Positions 7,916-16,692 of a stretch of 64,000 bases of DNA are shown here, piece by piece. The translations under genes were made by a program, and so were the position numbers. The notes beneath the pieces were generated by a model, which saw nothing but the letters and a program-made list of their open reading frames with translations, was not told where the DNA came from and searched no databases. How positions within the stretch are numbered: position 1 is the first letter of the stretch; the number at the start of each line of letters is the position of its first letter. Source of the DNA: Alteribacillus sp041949975 (GTDB lineage: Bacteria > Bacillota > Bacilli > Bacillales > Marinococcaceae); NCBI RefSeq assembly GCF_041949975.1, contig NZ_JBHFQG010000020.1, positions 1 to 64,000 on the forward strand, in the 5' to 3' direction.

Positions 7916-8548
7916 TTTTTTTTCTTTTATATTTAATTCTTCGATAAAATGCTTAATAATCCTCGCCGTTAACCCCCAAATTACATATTGGTTGTAAAAG
8001 TAAAAATACTCAGGAATGACCCCTTTTCTCCATGGATAATTTTCTCCTCCCGGTATGTATTTAAATGGAAAAGAAGAAGCCGGTTCTACTTTTAAATAGA
8101 CGTCGTGACGTTCAGGTGAGGTGTTGAGAAAAAAAGAAACCGGGACGGTAAAGAGTTCATCTACCTCTTCTTGATTTGGTGTCATTGGTGCGGTATCCTC
8201 TATAAACCCTACGTATGGGTAAATGATCTGATTAAAAGGTGATATCATTCTATCTAAATTTCCCGTTAAGGTAACATATTCTTTTTCTACACCTACCTCT
8301 TCACACAATTCACGAACTGCAGCATCAGCAGGAGAAGGGTCAGAAGAATCAACCATACCTCCAGGAAAACAAATTTCTCCAGGCTGACGGTTCATATGCT
8401 TTGCTCTCACTTCAAATAACATATGTAATTCATCATCTAATTCAATCAAAGGAATCAAAACAGCGTAACGGCGCATAAGATTTTCATCAATAATTCCTTG
8501 TTGTCTATTCGAAAAGCTTTTAAATACTTTCTGTTTATCTACACTCAC
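7907..8548 (-). CDS. Nudix hydrolase, CoA pyrophosphatase-like
   Basis: The Nudix box reads FPGGMVDSSDPSPADAAVRE followed by LCEEVG, preceded by the extended MNRQPGEICFPGG motif typical of the CoA/ADP-ribose-type (NudL/YeaB) subgroup. Such enzymes cleave CoA or similar pyrophosphates to 3',5'-ADP and phosphopantetheine. Length is 213 aa. The start is GTG at 8548 behind AAAGGGGGA. It is convergent with yrhC. Substrate choice is inferred from the subgroup motif only. Confidence 0.85.
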   Translation of the reverse strand: MSVDKQKVFKSFSNRQQGIIDENLMRRYAVLIPLIELDDELHMLFEVRAKHMNRQPGEICFPGGMVDSSDPSPADAAVRELCEEVGVEKEYVTLTGNLDRMISPFNQIIYPYVGFIEDTAPMTPNQEEVDELFTVPVSFFLNTSPERHDVYLKVEPASSFPFKYIPGGENYPWRKGVIPEYFYFYNQYVIWGLTARIIKHFIEELNIKEKKEK

Positions 8549-8687
8549 TTATTTTATTTCCCCCTTTAACTCCTTTTTTTTATGATAGCAGACAATACTA
8601 ATTAACTCATCATTAAGGCATTCTGTTTTCACATTTTAGCTTTGTGGTATATACAATAATAACAAGAGAAAGAAGGAGCCTTCATTG

Positions 8688-8864
8688 ATGCCTGAAAATA
8701 GAAATAATAATCGAAATAAATCTATGAAGACAGAAAAGGATACGCCGCCAACTGCCCATGAAGACCCAGTACCATTAGAAGATTTAAAATTGGAAGAAAA
8801 AGAAATGAAGCAGAAAGATAAAACGAAAGATTCGTCCTCCACTGAGAGAAAGGAGACAAAATAA
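8688..8864 (+). CDS. Small charged protein, unrecognised
   Basis: This 58-aa ORF begins MPENRNNNRNKSMK and is highly charged, low in hydrophobics and probably disordered. An AAGGAG sits upstream, though at a long spacing of about 10 bases, and the ORF ends at a hairpin. Codon use resembles the neighbours. I do not recognise the family. It could be a small spore or cytosolic protein; no function is proposed. Confidence 0.5.
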   Translation: MPENRNNNRNKSMKTEKDTPPTAHEDPVPLEDLKLEEKEMKQKDKTKDSSSTERKETK

Positions 8865-8897
8865 GCAGCCAGAGATATTTAATGTTCTGGCTGCTTA
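8862..8897. terminator. Bidirectional terminator hairpin
   Basis: Perfect stem TAAGCAGCCAGA/TCTGGCTGCTTA lies between the 58-aa ORF and the 3' end of the S9 peptidase. It is T-rich on the minus side (TTATTTTG). Confidence 0.75.
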
Positions 8898-8926
8898 TCA
8901 ATCAGGAATTAATTTCGTCCTGAGTT

Positions 8927-10918
8927 TTAGGAGGTAAGGTGTTCTTGGAACCATTCTACCATATGATTCAGACGCTCAAGGCGAAGAGATGGAGGACCGC
9001 TCCTGCTTAGCTCATGATTGGCTTCAGGAAAGCGTAAAAATTTAACCTGTTTCTCTAAATATTTTAACGTAATGAACAATTGTTCGCCTTGTTCAATTGG
9101 ACACCGGTAATCTTTTTCTCCGTGCATAATGAGTAAAGGGGTATTAATGTCACGGGCATATTTAATTGGAGAATGATGCCACAGCTTCTCAGGGTCATCC
9201 AAAACATTAGCACCAAGTTCCCAATCAGTAAAAAAGAATCCAATATCACTTACGCCATAAAAGCTGGTCCAATTTGAGATGGAACGCTGTGTGACGGCAG
9301 CTTTAAAACGATTAGTATGACTGACAATCCAATTGGTCATAAAACCGCCATAGCTACCGCCGGTGACTCCTAAACGCCTTTCATCAATAAAGTCATACTG
9401 CTCAAGAACATGGTCCACGGCGTTCATCAAATCAGAATAATCTTTTCCGCCATAATCATTCCGGCAAGCATTCACAAAGGTTTGGCCGTATCCGTGACTC
9501 CCTCTTGGATTTGTATAAAGTACCACATAGCCTTTAGCCGCAAGCAGCTGAAACTCATGAAAAAACGTGTTTGCATACATAGCATGCGGTCCACCATGAA
9601 TTTCGAGAATCATTGGATATCGCTGACCTTCTTCAAAATTAGCCGGCCTCATAATCCACCCGTGAATTTCCCATCCGTCTTCTGCCTTTGTAACAATCGG
9701 TTCTGGAATAGAAAGGTGGATTTCTTTTAAAAATTCTGTGTTTACATCAGTTAAACGTACTTTCCCTTTTTCTCCACGCTTTATCTTGAAAAAATCTCCA
9801 GGATTCGAGGGGTCGCTGATCCCAGCGATAAAAATATCAAGATCAGCATGGTAGGAGCAGCCGAATAAATGATTTTCTTCCTCATGAATGGCTGTAATTT
9901 CTCCATCCATGTCCATTTGATAAAGTCCAGTATTACCATGATCACTTGCTGTAAAAAATATATGTTCTTGATCACTTGACCACATAGGTCCCGGATTTGG
10001 GTGACCTGAACGTAAATCGCCAATAGAGGCATCACCAATTTGAACGTCCCACTTTAATGTCATGCAAGTTTTATCTTTAGTTAAAGGATCTAATATCCAC
10101 ACTTGGTTTAAGGTTGCCGCTTTATACTCTAATTCATGGCCAATGCAAACAATTTTTTTGCCATCGTGGGACCATTTTGCCGAAGAAAAGACACCGGAGG
10201 AACTGGTTAATTTCACAATGTCTTTGGTTTCCGTATCGATAATAAAAAGATCTAAAGTATTAGAACTGTCTTCATTTTCATCACGGTTAGCGCTGAATAC
10301 GATCTGGCAGCTGTCTGGAGACCAATCTGCCGAATGATGGTCAAAATCCCCATCGGTTAATACTTCCATATGATCTTTTTTTAAATCGTATAATGCAAGG
10401 TGGGTGCGCTTTCCTTTCCGAAAACCTTTGTCATCGGCTTTATATTTAAGCTTTTCAACTATCAATGGTTTTTTATTATCATTATTGTCTTCGTTGTCAT
10501 CTTCTGAAGCAGGCATCTCATTTGCTGCTAGGGAGGTAATAAACAGTAAGTATCTGCCATTAGGAGACCAAACAGGCTCGGAAGCACCATTGTTCAAGTC
10601 TGTTATTTGACGAGGCTCCCCACCGGTTGCAGACATCATCCATATTTGGTTTTTACCAGAACGAAAAGAAACAAAAGCCAACTCTGAACCATCAGGAGAC
10701 CAGCGGGGAGAGTGATCTCTCACTTTTCCGAAAGTCCATTGCACAGGAAGATCATCGGTAAGGTTATGAACGAACAAATGGGAATAGTATTCTAAATCTT
10801 CTCCGACTTTTGTTTGAACAAAAGCATATTTTTCTCCATCTGCCGCAATCTGAGGATCACTGACAATGTTAATCTGTTTTAAATCTTCAGCAGTAATTGG
10901 TCTTTTTTGAATGCCCAA
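8927..10918 (-). CDS. S9 family serine peptidase (acylaminoacyl-peptidase/YuxL-like)
   Basis: This prolyl-oligopeptidase-family enzyme has 663 aa. The N-terminal beta-propeller (about residues 20-400) contains WD/PD40-type repeats such as PRWSPDGSELAFVS and PVWSPNGRYLLF. The C-terminal alpha/beta hydrolase domain carries the triad: Ser522 in GGSYGG, Asp603 in MHGEKDYRCP and His635 in EANHELSRSG. There is no signal peptide, so it is likely cytosolic and trims short or N-acylated peptides. The start is TTG at 10918, set by AAAGGGGG upstream. It stands alone between two hairpins. Confidence 0.9.
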   Translation of the reverse strand: MGIQKRPITAEDLKQINIVSDPQIAADGEKYAFVQTKVGEDLEYYSHLFVHNLTDDLPVQWTFGKVRDHSPRWSPDGSELAFVSFRSGKNQIWMMSATGGEPRQITDLNNGASEPVWSPNGRYLLFITSLAANEMPASEDDNEDNNDNKKPLIVEKLKYKADDKGFRKGKRTHLALYDLKKDHMEVLTDGDFDHHSADWSPDSCQIVFSANRDENEDSSNTLDLFIIDTETKDIVKLTSSSGVFSSAKWSHDGKKIVCIGHELEYKAATLNQVWILDPLTKDKTCMTLKWDVQIGDASIGDLRSGHPNPGPMWSSDQEHIFFTASDHGNTGLYQMDMDGEITAIHEEENHLFGCSYHADLDIFIAGISDPSNPGDFFKIKRGEKGKVRLTDVNTEFLKEIHLSIPEPIVTKAEDGWEIHGWIMRPANFEEGQRYPMILEIHGGPHAMYANTFFHEFQLLAAKGYVVLYTNPRGSHGYGQTFVNACRNDYGGKDYSDLMNAVDHVLEQYDFIDERRLGVTGGSYGGFMTNWIVSHTNRFKAAVTQRSISNWTSFYGVSDIGFFFTDWELGANVLDDPEKLWHHSPIKYARDINTPLLIMHGEKDYRCPIEQGEQLFITLKYLEKQVKFLRFPEANHELSRSGPPSLRLERLNHMVEWFQEHLTS

Positions 10919-11227
10919 AAAATTTCCCCCTTTATAATAAAGCCATGTTTCTTAGGTTTTGCTATGTTTAAGAAGTCATATCTTAATAAGAGCTTATAAA
11001 ATAAAACACTGGCAGAATAGTGGAATACGTGAAATCAGTATAGTAAAAAAAAGAAAAAAACTCAAACGTTTTCATATTTTGTTGCAATAAGATAGGAAAC
11101 TTTAAAAGTTTAAAGGCAGATTATCTGACAAAATCACTGTTATCCTAAACTGCATTTAATTATACTAATGGTGAAGGAAGTCTTTGCCGACTGTATCTCT
11201 CCTTGTTGGTATCTCTCTCCACTTTAA
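10919..11227. other. Intergenic region without a recognised gene
   Basis: About 310 bases, AT-rich, holding the 5' region of the S9 peptidase gene on the minus strand. The longest plausible plus-strand reading is a 19-codon ORF at about 11169 without a ribosome site. I see no RNA gene. Confidence 0.4.
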
Positions 11228-11267
11228 GCTGCCTGGCTATATAAAAAGCAGGCAGCATTTTTTATTT
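11228..11267. terminator. Terminator-like hairpin downstream of yneR
   Basis: Perfect stem GCTGCCTG/CAGGCAGC. The T-run (ATTTTTTATTTT) lies on the plus side, although the nearest upstream gene on plus is unknown; on minus it directly follows the yneR stop. Confidence 0.6.
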
Positions 11268-11555
11268 TCTCACATATTCATATTCAACTTCGTTATATTT
11301 TCTGCTGTATTTTACATGTAAATCATAATCTTTAAAAAACCACTTGTCTTTCTCTTCAATAAAGAACACAATGCCATCTTGTTCTGTTTCAGAAGCTTTT
11401 TCCACAGGCTCTGATTTAGAAACACCTAAAGAGAAGCCCGGTTTTATGGAGGAGTGCCCTCCAAAGCGCGCATAAAAACGAATAGAATCTCCTTTCACTG
11501 CGTCCATTTCATCTTGAAACCATTTTAAAGCTGGTTGTGTTACTGTAATTTTCAT
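11262..11555 (-). CDS. yneR: HesB/YneR-like protein (cysteine-free IscA-fold)
   Basis: This is a 97-aa member of the HesB/YadR/YfhF group, related to A-type iron-sulfur carriers. The fold region spans KITVTQPALKWFQDEM, FYARFGGHSS and the GFSLGVS loop. Unlike IscA, it contains no cysteine at all, so it cannot hold a cluster in the A-type manner. The ATG at 11555 follows AGGAGTGTCAGCT, giving the length of B. subtilis YneR. Function is unknown. Confidence 0.8.
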   Translation of the reverse strand: MKITVTQPALKWFQDEMDAVKGDSIRFYARFGGHSSIKPGFSLGVSKSEPVEKASETEQDGIVFFIEEKDKWFFKDYDLHVKYSRKYNEVEYEYVRK

Positions 11556-11749
11556 AGCTGACACTCCTGTTAAAGAAGTTAATAAATTTCTTCCCTATTA
11601 AATATAGCCGAAACGATTTATTCCGTAAAAAATAACTGTATATACCATTTTACAGGTAAGCTTAATTAATTTTATTTTAAGGCAAAAATATATATGGTAA
11701 AATAATTTATATAATAAAGAAATAAAAGGAAATAGTGGAGGGGGCCAAT

Positions 11750-11893
11750 TTGAGACACAATTTTACATATTTTTTATCCCTTAAAAAAAAATTTGAGAAA
11801 GAATTGGGAAGACCTTTAAAACAGAAAGAAAAAGAATTGGTGGACGAAATGGTCAGAAAACAATGGAAAGAAAATGTGAACAAGCTTAAATAA
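11750..11893 (+). CDS. Small basic helical protein upstream of sigK, unrecognised
   Basis: This 47-aa ORF (TTG start) sits behind the strong ribosome site GGAGGGGG. It begins MRHNFTYFLSLKKKFEKELG and is Lys/Glu-rich, predicted mostly helical, with no membrane segment. It sits alone 87 bases before sigK, with an AT-rich promoter-like region upstream. No family recognised. The ribosome site makes translation likely. Confidence 0.5.
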   Translation: MRHNFTYFLSLKKKFEKELGRPLKQKEKELVDEMVRKQWKENVNKLK

Positions 11894-11941
11894 CATAATT
11901 TTAAGAATTTTTTAGGGACAAACAATTAAATTTACCTTCCG

Positions 11942-11949
11942 CATATACT
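11942..11949 (+). promoter_or_regulatory. Possible sporulation-type -10 element upstream of sigK
   Basis: CATATACT resembles the sigma-E/sigma-K -10 (CATAC/A-T) 32 bases before the sigK start. The matching -35 is poor, so this is tentative. Confidence 0.3.
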
Positions 11950-11980
11950 GATTAAAGAATGTGAAGTGGAAGGAGGCTAG

Positions 11981-12721
11981 ATGGTGTCAAGCCTATTGAC
12001 TGCCGCCATTTATTTGTTTAAAGAGCTGGCTCTTTTTGTCTCCTACGTAAAAAATAATGCTTTTCCGCAGCCTCTGTCTAAAGAGGAAGAAAAAAAACAT
12101 TTAGAGAAAATGCAGAAAGGTGACCAAGAATCAAGAAACATATTAATTGAACATAACCTAAGATTAGTCGCACACATTGTAAAAAAATTTGAGAATACCC
12201 GTGAAGATACCGAAGATTTAATATCAATAGGAACGATAGGGTTGATCAAAGGGATTGAGAGTTATTCACCAGCAAAAGGGACGAAGCTCGCAACGTATGC
12301 AGCGAGATGCGTGGAAAATGAAATACTTATGCATTTAAGAGCGTTAAAGAAAGTAAAGAAGGATATATCGCTTTATGATCCTATTGGCAGCGATAAAGAA
12401 GGAAATGAAATCTCTCTCTTAGATGTTCTCCAAGAAGAAGGGCCTGACATTGCTGATCTGATTCAGCTCAAAATGGAGAAAAAGCAAGTGTATGGTTTCA
12501 TGGATGTGTTAGATGAACGGGAAAAAGAAGTTATTATATATCGTTTTGGGCTGGAAAAAGAAAAAGAAAAAACTCAAAGAGAAATTGCAAAAGAACTAGG
12601 TATTTCTAGAAGCTATGTATCAAGGATTGAGAAAAGAGCACTGCTTAAACTATTTCAAGAATTTTACAAGCAGCAGAAACAGGGTTTGTCAGATGGGAAA
12701 ACTTCGTCTCTGAACAATTAA
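11981..12721 (+). CDS. sigK: Sporulation sigma factor SigK, uninterrupted
   Basis: SigK is the late mother-cell sigma factor. The protein starts with a hydrophobic pro-sequence (about residues 1-21) that the intramembrane protease SpoIVFB removes before SYVKNNAFPQPLS. Region 2 (HNLRLVAHIVKKFENTREDTEDL...GTIGLIKGI) and region 4 helix-turn-helix (TQREIAKELGISRSYVSRIEKR) are intact. The gene is one continuous 246-aa frame with no skin-type prophage, unlike B. subtilis where recombination must join two halves. GGAGG precedes the ATG. It is monocistronic, ending at a strong terminator. Confidence 0.95.
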   Translation: MVSSLLTAAIYLFKELALFVSYVKNNAFPQPLSKEEEKKHLEKMQKGDQESRNILIEHNLRLVAHIVKKFENTREDTEDLISIGTIGLIKGIESYSPAKGTKLATYAARCVENEILMHLRALKKVKKDISLYDPIGSDKEGNEISLLDVLQEEGPDIADLIQLKMEKKQVYGFMDVLDEREKEVIIYRFGLEKEKEKTQREIAKELGISRSYVSRIEKRALLKLFQEFYKQQKQGLSDGKTSSLNN

Positions 12722-12735
12722 AAAATAATAAAATG

Positions 12736-12777
12736 AAAAAGAAGCTTTTCCGTTTATGAAGGAAAAGCTTCTTTATA
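12736..12777. terminator. Bidirectional terminator between sigK and HU gene
   Basis: Stem GAAGCTTTTCC/GGAAAAGCTTC with T-runs on both strands serves the convergent sigK and HU genes. Confidence 0.9.
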
Positions 12778-12817
12778 TATACTTTCTTTTATTGAAAGTG
12801 AGAAAGTATGTTTCGTT

Positions 12818-13090
12818 TTAGTTAACAGCATCTTTTAGCTGCTTTCCCGGACGGAAGGCAGGATTTTTTGTTGCTGGAATTTTAATTTCTTCGCCTGTTT
12901 GCGGGTTGCGGCCTTTTCTTGCTGCACGCTCGCGTACCTCAAAGCTTCCAAAGCCAACAAGCTGAATTTTGTCACCTTTTTTCAAAGTGTCGGTAATGCT
13001 GTCGAATACAGCATCTACTGCTTTTGATGCGTCTTTTTTTGAAATGTCTGCTTGTTCTGCTACAGCGTTAATTAAATCTGTCTTGTTCAT
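12818..13090 (-). CDS. hup: HU family DNA-binding protein
   Basis: HU is the histone-like protein that bends and compacts DNA non-specifically. It has 90 aa, with the DNA-contact arm signature GFGSFEVRERAARKGRNPQT and the C-terminal PAFRPGKQLKDAVN. ATG 13090 follows AAAGGGAG; the ORF continues upstream, but only to unrelated sequence. The location next to sigK differs from B. subtilis hbs (beside spoIVA), so this could be the sole HU or a paralogue. An AT-rich 250-base stretch upstream separates it from mrpG and shows no other gene. Confidence 0.95.
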   Translation of the reverse strand: MNKTDLINAVAEQADISKKDASKAVDAVFDSITDTLKKGDKIQLVGFGSFEVRERAARKGRNPQTGEEIKIPATKNPAFRPGKQLKDAVN

Positions 13091-13342
13091 GAAAAAACTC
13101 CCTTTCATTCCTAATAATATAGAGCATGTACAATACAAATTTACTCATGAAATCCTTGATATGTCAAGTGTTGACGGGGAATTTAAGCAAAATCGCTAAT
13201 GATTTGGCATTATTGTAACCAAAAATAAAAGATTTCAAACCCCTTGATATAAAAGCATTTTACATTTTTATCCAAAAAATGACTAAAAAGAAGAAAAAAT
13301 ACCGTGAATAGATACAGAAATATCAACAATTCATGATCATTT

Positions 13343-13708
13343 TTAAGTAGAAGAATGCTGTTTATTTTTCTTACTATAAAGTTCATCTTGTATGCTTGAT
13401 TCCCATAATGAAACTCCAGAATGATATGCTGCACGTGAAATTAAATGGCCGCCAACGGGAGCGGTAATAAACACAAACACAATCCCTAATAATATTCGTG
13501 CACTAACGTACCCCTCTACCACGGTAAAGAAGAGAAACAAGCCGAATAATATACAAAGTACACTCAAAGTTGCAGATTTTGTAGCAGCATGAGACCTTGT
13601 ATAAATGTCAGGCAGACGAACTAAGCCTACAGCACTTATCAAGCTTAAAAGTGAACCTAACAGGACGATGACACCGATAAATAAGCCGCTAATCTCGTTT
13701 ACGTTCAA
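13343..13708 (-). CDS. mrpG: Mrp Na+/H+ antiporter subunit G
   Basis: This is the small membrane subunit of the multi-subunit Mrp antiporter, with three membrane segments and the family stretch GLVRLPDIYTRSHAATKSATL. I favour the TTG at 13708 because AAAGGGTG lies at good distance; a GTG at 13717 is also possible but sits against the ribosome site. It overlaps the mrpF end. It is the last gene of the seven-gene operon. Confidence 0.93.
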   Translation of the reverse strand: MNVNEISGLFIGVIVLLGSLLSLISAVGLVRLPDIYTRSHAATKSATLSVLCILFGLFLFFTVVEGYVSARILLGIVFVFITAPVGGHLISRAAYHSGVSLWESSIQDELYSKKNKQHSST

Positions 13709-13970
13709 TGACAACACCCTTTTCTATAAATTTTGAAAATGCCACCGTTCCAATGAAAGCTAAAATGCCAAGAAGAAGCATTACTTCGAAAAATGCAATC
13801 GTCTCTAAAATAAGCGATACAACAGCTACCAAACTAATTAAATTGATACCTATCATATCAAGAGCAATAACACGATCTGGCATGGAAGGGCCCTTAGCAA
13901 CCCGGTATAATGCTATTAAAATCGATATAGCGATAATAACAGCGGATGTATTAAATAAAAGATTAATCAT
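13689..13970 (-). CDS. mrpF: Mrp Na+/H+ antiporter subunit F
   Basis: This 93-aa protein has three membrane helices and the conserved GPSMPDRVIALDMIGIN segment of MrpF. The ATG overlaps the mrpE stop by one base (TAATG), indicating translational coupling. MrpF is needed for assembly and activity of the antiporter complex. Confidence 0.95.
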   Translation of the reverse strand: MINLLFNTSAVIIAISILIALYRVAKGPSMPDRVIALDMIGINLISLVAVVSLILETIAFFEVMLLLGILAFIGTVAFSKFIEKGVVIERKRD

Positions 13971-14446
13971 TACCGGCTCACCTCCTGAATGGCTTTTTCG
14001 AACGAATTTTTAATATCACTTTTGGCTTTTTCTACATCAGGTAAATGCATCGCATGTATATAAAGCGTCTTATTATCTGGAGAAACGTCTACTACCAGGG
14101 TGCCTGGAGTTAAAGTAATAAGACAAGACAGTACTGTTACTTCCCATTCCTTTTTAAGCTCGATATCCATCGCAAAAATACCAGGCTGAATTTTTAATTT
14201 CGGCTGAATAATCTGCCCAACTACTTCTACGCTGGAAAGAATGAGTTCTTTCAAAAAGATTATCATTAACTTGACAATAGCAACGAAGCTGATGAAATAA
14301 AACCTTCCCAGGAAAAAACCACGTAGTAAATAAAGGATAACGAGCCCTATTACGAAGCCGCTAACTAATCCCGAAACAGTCCAAGCATTGTTCATGAACA
14401 TCCAGATAACTGCAATAATAAGGTTGATAATTAATTGAAATGACAT
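13970..14446 (-). CDS. mrpE: Mrp Na+/H+ antiporter subunit E
   Basis: MrpE has two N-terminal membrane segments followed by a cytoplasmic domain with LTPGTLVVDVSPDNKTLYIH, typical of MrpE/MnhE. The start at 14446 is favoured since AAAGGAG lies eight bases upstream; the ATG at 14452 is only two bases from it. This gives 158 aa. The ribosome site overlaps the mrpD end. Confidence 0.93.
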   Translation of the reverse strand: MSFQLIINLIIAVIWMFMNNAWTVSGLVSGFVIGLVILYLLRGFFLGRFYFISFVAIVKLMIIFLKELILSSVEVVGQIIQPKLKIQPGIFAMDIELKKEWEVTVLSCLITLTPGTLVVDVSPDNKTLYIHAMHLPDVEKAKSDIKNSFEKAIQEVSR

Positions 14447-14451
14447 AGCCA

Positions 14452-15936
14452 TTACTCCTTTAACACGGCGTCAATATAAATTTCAGGCTGCAATAAAGTC
14501 TCTGCCGCAGTTGCAACGAAAGGATATATTACCTGAGCACCTAGACCTAGGAAGACAGACATAGCAACAAGGATTGCACAAGGAAGCAGCAATCCTTTTG
14601 TGGTGCCGTACTGGTCTGCTTTCAATAACTTAATCTTACCGTAAAATCCATTTAAAAAGATCCGGATCATGGAGTACATTACAAGTAAACTTGAAAGCAT
14701 CATTACCGCAACAATCCAAAACTGACCTGAATCAATGCCGCCTTGCACCAGCAGCAATTTACCAACAAACCCGCTCAGCGGAGGTACTCCTACCAGTGCC
14801 ATAGTAGAAGTGAAAAACATCCAACCGAGTTTTGGATGGTGTTTTATTAAGCCGCCCATTTCTTTTAGGTGGCTTGTCCCCGCAACAGTAACCATAGCAC
14901 CTATTATAAGAAATAACGCTCCTTTAATAACCATATCATGAATAAGGTAATAAATAGCTCCCATAAAGCCTGCTTCTGTCATCGTTGCTACTCCAAACAG
15001 TACGAAACCTACTGCCACAATGACATTGTAAACTAGTATTTTTTTAACGTCTTGGTGAGCAATTGCGCCAATGACACCTGCGAGCATTGTGATAGCAGCA
15101 AGTACTGCCAAAATCTGATGGGTATAACCTGTATCGTGTACAAAAATAACCGAATATGTTCTGAAAATAGAATACATACCGACTTTTGTGAGCAGTGCAC
15201 CAAATATAGCAGCGATAGCAGCAGGAGGTGCAGCGTAGGAACCAGGAAGCCAAAAATATAAAGGGAACAATGCCCCTTTTAAACCGAACACAATTAAAAA
15301 TAGTATAGCAATGACAGTAAGAATGGGTGCTTCTGTTTCCAGACTCCTAATTCTTTCAGATAGATGAGCCATATTTAAGGTGCCGGTTACAGCGTAAAGA
15401 TAAGCAACTCCTATAACAAAGAGTGCGGATGAGATTATATTAACGAGTACATATTTAAAAGATTCTCTTAATTGAACTATAGTGCCGCCATGCACAATTA
15501 AAATGTAGGAAGCAATAAGCATAACTTCAAAAAAAACAAACAAGTTAAATAAATCGCCAGTTAAGAAAGCGCCAGTAACACCTGTGATTAGAAATTGATA
15601 GAACGCGTAGTAGTAATATTTTTCTCTTTCTTGCCCTATAGAGTGAAAAGAGAAGAGCAATACTGCAAAACTTACGACTGAAGTTGCTGTTATAAGTAAG
15701 ACAGCCAGCATATCTCCAACCAATACGATGCCAAATGGCGGCTGCCATCCACCTAATTCAAGGGTGTTAATTCCATTATTCAAAACATCAATCATAAGAA
15801 ATACGTTTACGACAATTAATGCTAGTGCTGCTATTACACTTAATATTTTTTGGAAATTTATTTGACTCGGGGTAAATAGAAGAATTACCCCGGTTAATAA
15901 CGGTATTAATATAGGCAATATCACTAAATTAGTCAT
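14452..15936 (-). CDS. mrpD: Mrp Na+/H+ antiporter subunit D
   Basis: This 494-aa polytopic subunit is homologous to the proton-pumping NuoM/NuoN subunits of complex I, with about 14 membrane segments. The conserved transmembrane Glu is in LFVFFEVMLIASYIL; lysine-bearing helices include VFGLKGALFPLYFWLPGSYA. MrpD is thought to form one of the ion channels with MrpA. The start lies inside mrpC (8-base overlap) behind GAGAGGAA. Confidence 0.96.
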   Translation of the reverse strand: MTNLVILPILIPLLTGVILLFTPSQINFQKILSVIAALALIVVNVFLMIDVLNNGINTLELGGWQPPFGIVLVGDMLAVLLITATSVVSFAVLLFSFHSIGQEREKYYYYAFYQFLITGVTGAFLTGDLFNLFVFFEVMLIASYILIVHGGTIVQLRESFKYVLVNIISSALFVIGVAYLYAVTGTLNMAHLSERIRSLETEAPILTVIAILFLIVFGLKGALFPLYFWLPGSYAAPPAAIAAIFGALLTKVGMYSIFRTYSVIFVHDTGYTHQILAVLAAITMLAGVIGAIAHQDVKKILVYNVIVAVGFVLFGVATMTEAGFMGAIYYLIHDMVIKGALFLIIGAMVTVAGTSHLKEMGGLIKHHPKLGWMFFTSTMALVGVPPLSGFVGKLLLVQGGIDSGQFWIVAVMMLSSLLVMYSMIRIFLNGFYGKIKLLKADQYGTTKGLLLPCAILVAMSVFLGLGAQVIYPFVATAAETLLQPEIYIDAVLKE

Positions 15937-16270
15937 ACGAATCAGTTCCTCTCAATTTTTCGGTGTCATCTGTTCCTGTTTCCTTATAAGCTCTGTATCC
16001 AAGAACAATAAAAAAAGATGTCACACCAAAGCTAATTACAATGGCCGTTAAAATCAATGCTTGGGGGAGCGGGTCGGTATAAGTGGAAGCTTCGAGGCCT
16101 AAAAGAGGAGGCGCTCCAGTTTTTAAGCCGGCCATTGTTAGTAGAAGCACATGTGCTCCATGGCTGATTATTGCTGTACCAATGATAATTCGGATCATGT
16201 TTTTTGATAATACCATATAAGTGCCGGTCATAAACAAAATGCCGGCAATGACAGACATTAATATTTCCAT
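15929..16270 (-). CDS. mrpC: Mrp Na+/H+ antiporter subunit C
   Basis: This 113-aa NuoK homologue has three membrane helices: GILFMTGTYMVLSKNMIRII, the HGAHVLLLTM segment and the PQALILTAIVISFGVTSFF segment. The ATG directly abuts and overlaps the mrpB stop. Confidence 0.95.
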   Translation of the reverse strand: MEILMSVIAGILFMTGTYMVLSKNMIRIIIGTAIISHGAHVLLLTMAGLKTGAPPLLGLEASTYTDPLPQALILTAIVISFGVTSFFIVLGYRAYKETGTDDTEKLRGTDSYD

Positions 16271-16692
16271 TATTGATCCTCTCCTATTGTCTGGATAATA
16301 GTGAGGGTTACGCCAACTACTACAAGGTAAACTCCAATATCAAATAATAAAGCGGTAGCAAGTTCAAGCTCCCCCAGCACTGGGAAAGTAAAATAGTCGA
16401 ATGTTTGGGACAGAAAAGGAACGCCGAATAGAAAAGATCCCATCCCTGTACCAATTGCTACAAGTAGTCCAGCAGCTGTTACGAGTTTAAAATCAAAGGG
16501 CAGAATGCGTTTTACCATCTCTAAATCATAAGCGAGAAGTAATAATACAATGGCTGAAGCTGTCATTAAACCGCCAATAAAACCGCCCCCTGGTTCATGA
16601 TGACCGTTAAAAAATATAAACACGGAAAAAGCGAGGATAATAAACAGTACTACCTTCGTAGCTGTTTGTAAGATAACGTCATTTGATTTCAC
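16270..16692 (-). CDS. mrpB: Mrp Na+/H+ antiporter subunit B
   Basis: MrpB has 140 aa, four membrane helices and the family signature FFNGHHEPGGGFIGGLM. The GTG start overlaps the mrpA stop (GTGA), with GAGGAGGAA upstream. It probably assembles beside the MrpB-like C-terminus of MrpA. Confidence 0.96.
   Translation of the reverse strand: MKSNDVILQTATKVVLFIILAFSVFIFFNGHHEPGGGFIGGLMTASAIVLLLLAYDLEMVKRILPFDFKLVTAAGLLVAIGTGMGSFLFGVPFLSQTFDYFTFPVLGELELATALLFDIGVYLVVVGVTLTIIQTIGEDQ

Noticed and set aside
9410..10610. Plus-strand ORFs over the S9 peptidase
   Set aside because: They are antisense shadows of a complete minus-strand gene with catalytic motifs.
11066..11084. cre-like sequence (TGAAAACGTTTGAG on minus) upstream of the S9 peptidase
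   Set aside because: Three mismatches at the conserved end of the CcpA consensus.
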